Below, piece by piece: positions 56,433-64,000 of a stretch of DNA of 64,000 nt. The stretch is from NCBI GenBank assembly GCA_963930775.1, contig OZ005698.1, positions 8,500,501-8,564,500 of the forward strand. The letters are read 5' to 3'. The DNA comes from Cliona cf. orientalis (Eukaryota > Porifera > Demospongiae > Clionaida > Clionaidae). Position 1 is the stretch's first letter. Each line of letters begins with the position of its first letter. A model generated the notes under the pieces. That model saw only the letters and a list, made by a program, of their open reading frames with translations, was not told the DNA's origin and ran no database searches. Made by a program: the position numbers and the translations under genes.

Positions 56433-59400
56433 TTACATAACTCGTTCCATCTCTCTCTCGATCTCTTCCTCCCTTACACAACTCACCTCTACTTTAGTTC
56501 CCATCTTATTGTTGCTATTCCACTCTGCTCTAGGCTTCTTTGCAGGAGGTGGGCCGTCTTCTTCAGTCGACCACTGACCCTCGTCCCCTTCTCCAGTGTC
56601 CTCGGCAGTCCCGAGGTCCACCAAAGATGAGGGATCAAAGGCACTCTTGGCCGACTTCGACTGGAGCTTGAAACTGACAGCTCCAGTTTCGCTCAGTCTC
56701 TGTAAGTTTGTCGGTTCTGAAACAATGTTCTCCTTGTTTGTTTCATACGATGATAGTGGTGGTGGCGGCGGCTGAGCACCCGGTCCTGGTCCCATTCCCA
56801 TTCCAGGATACTGGTTCCAGCCCATCTGATTGCTATACGCTTCGTAGGCCAGTCTTTGTCTGTGCTGCTGTTTCAGCATTTGATAGTAGGCGTGACCTTT
56901 GTCCCATGGGTTTAGAAATCCGAATCTTGGATCACCAGCGTGGCGCTCGATGACTGTCCTTTCGAAAGCGTCACCGTTCTTTGCCACATACTCAGCTGTC
57001 TTGGTCACCACTGGGAGATCCTCGGGTGCTGGTGGAGGGGGAGGGGCTGTGGTGGGCATGGCCGAGCCATCATACTGAACGGCACCATCAGCCGCTGACT
57101 GGTGGTAGTAGTATGCTTGGTAGTCGTACTGCGCTGCTCCATCAACAGTAGCAGTGCCACCATCATAGTAGCCATCGCCATCTTGTGCGTACTGATGATT
57201 GTGTTGTGAGGAATATGCTATAGAGTATAGTGGACATGTGTTTTGAGAGGGGGAAAGGGAAAAAAAGGAACACAGTGAACTCAACGAAGAGATGTAAAGG
57301 TATGATAGTGGAGCAATCTTCTCTTTGGGCACAGGATACTGGCGTACAGAATGCTAAGTAATTAAGCAGCACATACATCTACAGTACTGCCTAATTAAAA
57401 TATACACGGTACATGTACATGTATATTATGGCAAGAAAAGAGAGCCAATAGTTAGTATGTGTCAAATATTGAGCAGTCTCATCCCCAAATGAGAGCGAGA
57501 GAAAGAAATGTTTACCTCTATTCACGGAGAACATCCAGTGTCAGTCATTAGATCACATTCATACGTATAATATACATGTACATGTACTAAATTAACTAGC
57601 ATATTATATGTAGTAAATGCCAAAGATTATTCTGTACTCTCAAAAAGAGCACTACCACTCAGTTTTCACAGGAAGCCTTCCCTTCTTTCCTCCGTACGTA
57701 AACAAAATTTTGTACAAACATCACCACACCTCCACCAGTGCAAGGCTAAGAGCATCAAAGAGTTCGAGAGAGAGAGGACAAAATTTAATAAGTATGTATT
57801 CTTTGTGCAACACATGTATGAAAAGCTGTGCGAACTGTCGGCCATTCCAACGTAAACTTCCACGTACCATCTGAGTATTCTCCGTGTGTTTGGTGTCCAT
57901 AGCCGTGGGGATACTGGTTGGAGTAAGCGCCGGAGTTAGCTGCATCAGATGACAGTTGGGGGTTCATGTGCTGATCAGTGCCACTGTAGAAAGAAAGATA
58001 ATACCCACTATAAAGGCATTATCAAGTCGTTTGAATATTGCCATCCACATTGTAATACACAAGTATTTCAGCCACATCGAATGTGCCGAATCAGCAATTC
58101 TACCTGTACCTGTACGATTAAGTATCTTCTAAAATCTCCAAATCATCTGTCTCCTGCACCAAGTACCAGGTTAGCCATAACATGTAGGTTAGAGTACACA
58201 CAGGTTGCGTGTGTGTGTGCACTTTTAGCTCCGTCAACTCTCCAAGCGTATGAGGGCCCGGCCATACAAACTGATTATATTGCGCGAATACATACCTGTA
58301 GTCATTTTTATAAGCTACATGTATGTATGTATGTTGTTGGCGACACAATTTCGTGTAAAAGTACAAATCCACAAGAAACTCAGTGGAGTGCCAAAGCTTG
58401 TCAAGAAAGCAAAGGGGAAAATTTTTTTAAGTAGCCACAGATCTGGAAGTAATAAAAACTAATCAGAAAGGTAACGACAGGTTTGTTTAATTTTCTTTTC
58501 CTCGTGAATGTCGGAATGGACTATGCAACTGCCGCAGAGATGGTAAAAGGCGACTCGTTGATAAACCTGTTGATCAGATTGGTCACACACGGAATAACAC
58601 ATAATATACACAAAAATACCAAGAACAAATGGTGAGCATTAATTAGAATACACGCGCCTTCACGGCTTACATACCTACATGCACCTCACCTTCCATAACT
58701 GTACTGCAGCGGATGCTGATCAGTCCCATTCCCATTCCTATTCATGGCAGAACTGGAAGTGACAACCCTGGGTGACTCGGAAGGGGTAGTTCTGGTATCA
58801 ATCAAGGGGGCGGAGTTTATGGACAGCCGCTTCGAGTAGAAAGCGATGGACGAAGTAGTGTAAGCCTCAGTATTTGTAGTGGTATTGCTCAGAGTGGTAC
58901 ATGTAGCAGTGGTGCTGGGTGCTATATTATTGTTGGTGTTTTGCATGGCGGGAGAAGCTTCTCGAGTTCCTGGGGTAGGAGTGGAGGACTTGGACGAGTT
59001 CTTAAGTGCTCCGCCCATGAGCAAGGGATGCAGGTATCCACCCTCGTCATCTGAATCAGACTCATCTCCACTACTCTCTTCTTCGTCCTTATTGTTTCCC
59101 GATTTGACCGATTTATCCGATTCAGTTTGAGGTTCACCGCTAGTTCTGTCATCTCTTACTACTCCATTCGCTTCTTGATCTCCTCTTTCCTCTACTCCTT
59201 CCTTTGCTACACGTACTATCCCATTGGTCCTTTCCGGACTGTCTCTCTCATGTTTTGGTGGGGGCGGAGCCGGGCTGACCTGACGAGGGACGTAGGCTCC
59301 TCGTGTGAGCATGGCCTTGACGTGCTGGTAGTAGGGGAAGAGCTCGTCATCGTGGTTGAGAAAGGAGAAGAAAGGGTTGTACTTCTGCTTGGCCTTGATG

Positions 59401-60285
59401 ATGATCTCCATCTGGGCACCCTGCTTCACGACGAACAGTGCAGTCTTCTCAATGATAGAGTGCAGTTTCATTGTAGCTGGCTGCATGAAAATTGAATAGC
59501 ATTTTACCATTAGCTTGGCTAAATGCACAGATACATGTACATGCACATGTAACATTATCCTTGAGTGTACTCTGGGCAAATGCTATCATGATCGGCAGTA
59601 GATATCAAATTTTGTGTGTGTGATTCAATTATTAGGCAATTTGGGGTTACCCACAATATACTAGGCAGCAAAACAAACACATATGTACATGAATAGGTGC
59701 ATGTTGTACATTGTAAAAGGCACATGTACTGGTATAAGTCGAGTCATAGGCAGGAACTTGCTACAAAGAATCAAGACTACCTCCACGAATCACTCACAAT
59801 AAAGCGTTCTTAAAAGTAGACATTTACTTACTGGTTTGATGTTAGCAGGGATAATGAGTCCAGGTGGAGGGACGTACTCCTCCTCCCCGTCTCCCCCCTG
59901 GTCGACGCTGGATGTGGGAGGGTGCTCCAGCTGCTGGGGGTAGCAGGCCAGCAGCGGAGGATCCTCATCCTTCTCCTTCCGGGAGACGGAAGAGGGAGCC
60001 ATGTTGGCGTAGCTGAAGCCAACAGCCGAGAAAGAGCTCTCTTGCTTACGCTTCTTCTCCTCCTCTGCAAAGCACAAAGTAACATGCATGTGAACATCAT
60101 GCTGGTATTTTAGGAAATGTTTTTATTATAGAGTATTAAAGATGAGACTGAAATGGGTCAGACAGTATGAACACGTGAAAACCATCACTGATTTGTCAGT
60201 TTGGTTATGCTTTATCCATCACACCCATAACAATTACGCTCCACTCCCTCTCTTATGCATGCAAGTACATGTACTATACTTGCCA

Positions 60286-60317
<32 letters not shown>

Positions 60318-61593
60318 ACCCTCCTGTTCTGCCACTCGGATGTCATCGTTCTCCAGCGCGAGGTATCGCTCTTGGTCAAGCTCCTCCTCTAGCTCCACTT
60401 CCTCCACTGTTGGTCGGTGGGGAAGGTTCGACTTTAGACCAAACTTGTTCTTGTCCTCTAGTCTATTACGAACATCGTACCTGCACGATTTAATATACAC
60501 AACGCGAAATATTATGCATCTCCATAGCAATTTAGGTTGTGGATCAAGTACATGTACTAGCCTCGTCCCCAGGCCCTTTGAGGGGAGGAGGAGAAAGGGC
60601 CTGGTACACACCGTTTGCGCATGCGTCAACTTTTCCGTAAAAACGTCCGTAAAAGTTTACGTACACTAACCCCTACCACGTGCTGATAAGTGAAACGATC
60701 CATATGTCTACAGAATACGGAATGACCTTCTGACCTTCGCACTAGTGCTCGTGCTAAACGCGTGCCTACTCTGATTGGAGTCAAGGCAGTCCTTCGTTGA
60801 TCGATATGGCAAAATCCCTTGAGCTTCCTCGAAGTCTCGCTCGAAACTCGAACCGTTTTAAGCTTGCCAAAGGAGTTAAGGTCAAAGGGCAAGTATACTA
60901 AGAAATATCCGATCCCCTAAGATTCTTAGGGTAACTGAGCATGCGCAAACAGTGTGTACCAGGCCCTTTCTCCTCCTCCCCTCAAAGGGCCTGGGGACGA
61001 GGCTAGTACATGTACTTGTACTTTGTAATGCACCTATCAATGTAATGCCCCACTACCCCCCTCCCGGGCACCATAGGGGCAAGGTGGGGATTTGACTAAT
61101 GAACTCGTCAACTTCCCGTAAGGTGGGGCCAGCCTCGTCTGTCAAATCCCCACTCTATCCCCCTTCCAGGGTGGGGAAATGATAGGGGATTTGACAAATA
61201 TCGAATATATGCAAGTCAAATGCCCCTGTCTGGGGCTTGGTTTTCTATATCAATCCCCCTGTGTTGCCCCCTATAGCGCCCGGGAGGGGGGTAGTGGGGC
61301 ATTATATTGATAGGTGCATAATGAGAGTTCTATTATTATGGGGGAAGGATAATCATTTAATCACCCCAGGCTCTTTATGAAATCATTATTTCACGCTTTA
61401 AGTACCTGTCGATCATAAGAGAGTGGTCGCCCATCCACGGAATCAACAGCTGGCCCGACTCTTCCATGAGCGCCTTCGCGTCGTCTCGGTAAAGCTTACA
61501 AGCGTAACCAAACACGAGTAAATCTTCTTCCTCGTCATCTTTGGTCTTAGTTTGAACGACGTTTCGCTCGAAAGGACCAGCGAGAATCGACAT
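56433..61593 (-). CDS. SFSWAP: SFSWAP-type splicing regulator (suppressor of white-apricot)
   Basis: Six phase-consistent exons: 61593-61406, 60480-60320, 60064-59832, 59480-58690, 57983-57868, 57217-56433; 757 residues. The N-terminal DRY_EERY domain ([61 protein letters not shown]) closely follows vertebrate SFSWAP. SURP1 ([20 protein letters not shown] ... [16 protein letters not shown]) and the GGYLHPLL motif follow, then a low-complexity Tyr/Gln/Pro stretch and SURP2 ([20 protein letters not shown] ... [18 protein letters not shown]). The protein ends soon after a KKPRAEW basic patch; the C-terminal arginine/serine domain of the vertebrate and fly proteins is absent. It is a nuclear regulator of alternative splicing, including of its own transcript in flies. 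ATG 61593 (MSILAGPF) is the first methionine. Intron 1 holds two inverted-repeat elements. Confidence 0.92.
60545..61018. mobile_element. 474-bp element with 80-bp terminal inverted repeats
   Basis: The left arm 60545-60624 (CAAGTACATGTACTAGCCTC ... GTTTGCGCATGC) is the reverse complement of the right arm 60939-61018 with about one mismatch. The core (CCTCGTCCCCAGGCCCTTTG, GGAGGAGGAGAAAGGGCC) recalls family A. No transposase; the 88-codon minus-strand frame at 60626-60892 has no known similarity. It lies in SFSWAP intron 1. Confidence 0.85.
61028..61318. mobile_element. Second inverted-repeat element in SFSWAP intron 1
   Basis: TGCACCTATCAATGTAATGC with CCCACTACCCCCCTCCCGGG on the left is mirrored by CCCGGGAGGGGGGTAGTGGG and GCATTATATTGATAGGTGCA on the right. 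The interior repeats GGGGATTTGACAAAT-like motifs. It starts only ~10 bp after the preceding element ends. Confidence 0.85.
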
Positions 61594-61779
61594 CTCTTGG
61601 GTCTTCTGCTTTTTCTGACACAAACACGCTCGGCGCTAACACAGTGATAGTCATGTGACTACCATACCAATGTCACGTGATCCTTGTTGCTATGGTTACC
61701 AATTGGCTCCTTACAGCTGGTACTGGGTCTGCACTTTTGCTTATCCAGACAAGACGAGAATACAAGAAACAATTACAGT
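61594..61779. promoter_or_regulatory. Divergent promoter SFSWAP / LRRC74-like
   Basis: Only 186 bp separate the two start codons on opposite strands. It contains GTCACGTGATCC (about 61671), GTCATGTGAC (about 61652) and an X-box-like but imperfect GTTGCTATGGTTAC (61686-61699). Shared regulation is inference. Confidence 0.6.
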
Positions 61780-64000
61780 ATGGCAGACATGGAGGCTCCA
61801 GAAGACGTAGACACGAGCCCTGCACCAGAGCTGAAGCTTGATAAAGTCCAGGTAAAGCTTTAAAAAGACATTTTTGAGGAAGAGATCTGCAAATTTATAT
61901 CATCCATCTGTCCTCTTGTGCAGGAAGAGGACGACGAAGGTTACTCTGGTCCTCCGTCACCGACTGGTTCGGTATATTCTGGCTCCGAGCTAGCCACTGG
62001 AGCAGGCTCCATCCAAGAGGAAGACCAGGAAGTCGACAACATGGCTGACGAACTCTCTGATACTGGCTGGGAGACCGACCTCGAAATTGAAGGTACCTGT
62101 TGAATCTGAGCACTCGTATAGATTGAGAAATATTCCCCATGCATATGGGTTAAAGATAAAATTAATGGGGTCAATTATTCTTAAAAGTCAAGATTCAATG
62201 GAGGTTCATGACTGATTGTTTCCGATAAATCAGTGCCCCATAATTTGATATCTCCTGTAAGTTCAATTTATGCCAGGTTGTGCCGATATTAATTTTTATT
62301 TTTAAATATTTTCAGAGGAGAAGGAGGAGTATGATGCAACAGGTGGTAAGGCCTACACTAAGGCCTGCAAGGCACTGGGGATCATCCCGGCAAGATACTT
62401 CCTTCGTACCGTCCAAGCCAAGGAGCCTAACATTAGCATGGCCCACCACGGCGTGGGACCAAAGGGAGCAAAGGCAATATCCATCGCTTTAGCCGTAAGA
62501 ACACTCACCAATGAGAGAAAAGAAATAATTATTATAATTTACATCACCAGAATTGTGATAATATTAGCATGCTTTTCTCTGATTTGGAGCACAAAATAAT
62601 TATTTTGCACCTTTACGTTGATTGATGTTAATTTTGCAGCCTAATACTAGTGTGACGCGTCTTGACCTCAGTGACAATGGTCTTGGGACAGAAGGAGCCA
62701 TTGCCATATCCACCATGATGAAGGAAAACTGCTACATCTCTCATCTTGTATGTTCCTCTCTCTAGATCTCCCTTCGTCTCTCTCTCTCTCTCTCTCTCCC
62801 TCTCTTTCTCCGTCCTTCCCTCCCTCTCTCTCTCTTTCTCTCTTCCTCCCTCCCTCTCCCTCTCCAATCTCCAATATTTTTTCTCTCATTTCCTCATACA
62901 TGCAGGATCTCTCAGACAATGTTATGGGTCCCCCTGCTGCATATGCCATTGGCCTTATGGTGGGCAGCAACAGCACACTAGTCTCCCTAGGGCTAAGAGG
63001 TATTATATATATTATATAGACAAAAGTACATGAAATTTGTCACCACATCATTAAAAGTTGATGTTTTCGTTTTATAGGAAATAAGTTTGATGATAGAGCA
63101 GTTGAACCAATAGCAGAACTAATCAAGGTATACATAACAATATAGACTAGACATTATGATGTATATACAATAATAGAGCCTGCTTGCTTACTGTAGTGTC
63201 ATTGCATGTGCAAGACCAAATAATTTTAATATCAAGGGGTGAATGTAGTTGCTTCAGTACAAATGCATAATTTATGTATTATTCTAATTTTTCTTCCATT
63301 CAGTCCAGTTTCCACATCAAACACCTTGACCTGAGCTACAATGAATTTGGAGAGCAATCAGGAGAGATCCTGGGACCTGCTATAGGTAAAAAAAACAAAA
63401 AACAATTTGTTCGATGCAAACTATTAGACATTATGCATGATATTGTGCATTTTCAGCTGAAAGTGAGGCTCTTCAAACACTAGACCTAAGCTGGAATCAG
63501 ATCCGAAGAAAAGGTGCTAAGGCCGTCGCAATTGGACTTGCAGTAAGAGACTAGACTGCACACAGATACGGTCATGTAATTGAGCTGGATGATTTCTCTT
63601 TCTCTCTCTTCCATCTTTCTTTTAGAATAATCAGTCTCTGAAGGTGATGAACTTGGCGTACAATGGTTTTGCCAATGAGGGTGCTATAGAGGTAGCTAAT
63701 GCTCTGAAATTAAATTCCACTCTCAAGGAGCTAGATATTACGTAAGCTGATTTGAGCCAGCCCCCCCCCCCCTTCCTAGGTCAATAGTACAAGTGTTAGA
63801 CCAGCTTGATAGATTAATAATACAATCAGTTTCTTGATTTTCTGTCCTTTTTTTTCCCCAATACAGGAGTAATCGTATCACCACTGATGGAGCTATAGTG
63901 ATAGCAAAAGCTCTTCCTGCCAACGAGAGCCTTACTGTCCTCAAAGTAACTATATACAATATCAATAAAAATAACAATAATATTGACTATGGTTGCTTTG
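61780..64000 (+). CDS. LRRC74-like leucine-rich-repeat protein (3' truncated by window)
   Basis: Ten exons seen: 61780-61851, 61924-62092, 62316-62494, 62640-62747, 62906-62999, 63078-63127, 63304-63385, 63457-63542, 63626-63741, 63867-63945; 345 codons so far, continuing beyond the window. An acidic N-terminus (EEDDEGYSGPPSPTGSVYSG; DTGWETDLEIE) precedes YTKACKALGIIPARYFLRTV, then ribonuclease-inhibitor-type LRRs of ~28 residues: LNMAHHG-like start (MAHHGVGPKGAKAISIAL), VTRLDLSDNGLGTEGAIAI, SHLDLSDNVMGPPAA, IKHLDLSYNEFGEQSG, LQTLDLSWNQIRRKGAKAVA, LKVMNLAYNGFANEGAIEVA, LKELDITSNRITTDGAIVIA. Order and the FLR..HHG entry match vertebrate LRRC74A/B. Function in the family is poorly defined. Confidence 0.85.

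Noticed and set aside
60626-60892. 88-codon minus-strand frame inside the 474-bp element
   Set aside because: No transposase or other motif, and the length is within chance for GC-richer DNA.
62746-62976. CT-rich ORFs in LRRC74-like intron 4
   Set aside because: Low-complexity intronic pyrimidine tract; both flanking splice sites fit the LRR frame.

Overview
The window looks like nuclear DNA from a compact, AT-rich, intron-bearing animal genome. It encodes animal-type proteins in short exons with canonical GT-AG introns (TBCE, SFSWAP, LRRC74-like, CCDC92-like, KIAA0319-like, HINT3-like and neuralized-type NHR families), with many small inverted-repeat transposons and (GA)n/(CT)n microsatellites. 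A large tandem family of single-exon GABA-B-like class C GPCRs, small intergenic gaps and nested genes suggest an early-branching marine invertebrate. A demosponge is the best guess, but this is inference from gene content and not proven.

Left third (about 1-31,600): a tandem array of class C (GABA-B-like) receptor genes, all on the + strand. Four copies are intact (2618-4609, 6233-8218, 17623-19602, 25754-27748). Three are nearly full length but broken by small indels (8728-10725, 11247-13195, 15173-17145). Three are strongly decayed (5135-5727, 13691-14748, 19876-20539) and two are 3' stubs (1269-1493, 24392-24617). Most copies have the same 250-300 bp upstream cassette and similar 3' flanks, so the unit of duplication was gene plus promoter. 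Two copies of an unrecognised multi-exon coiled-coil gene (20704-23564 and 27997-31564) are embedded in the array; the second is frameshifted. A flank block occurs at 547-2617 and 23663-25753, with a shorter third copy at 31660-32225. It ends in a remnant of the terminal exon of the neighbouring KIAA0319-like gene, which records how the array was rearranged.

Middle (32,189-40,355): a minus-strand KIAA0319-like membrane protein with a single PKD domain; a minus-strand CCDC92-like coiled-coil protein with an RFX X-box just upstream; and, divergent from it, a plus-strand HINT3-like histidine-triad protein with a long acidic repeat extension and a one-base reading-frame break.

Right (40,612-64,000): the complete 17-exon tubulin-folding cofactor E gene (TBCE). 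Its 9.7-kb fourth intron contains, on the opposite strand, a complete five-exon gene for an NHR (neuralized) domain protein ending in a polybasic CAAX box. Downstream and convergent is the splicing regulator SFSWAP (six exons, no RS tail). It shares a 186-bp divergent promoter interval with an LRRC74-like leucine-rich-repeat gene that runs off the window end. All exon chains given here are phase-consistent by hand, apart from the breaks noted. Unlisted stretches over 300 bp are introns or flanks in which I recognised no further gene, rRNA, tRNA or CRISPR array.
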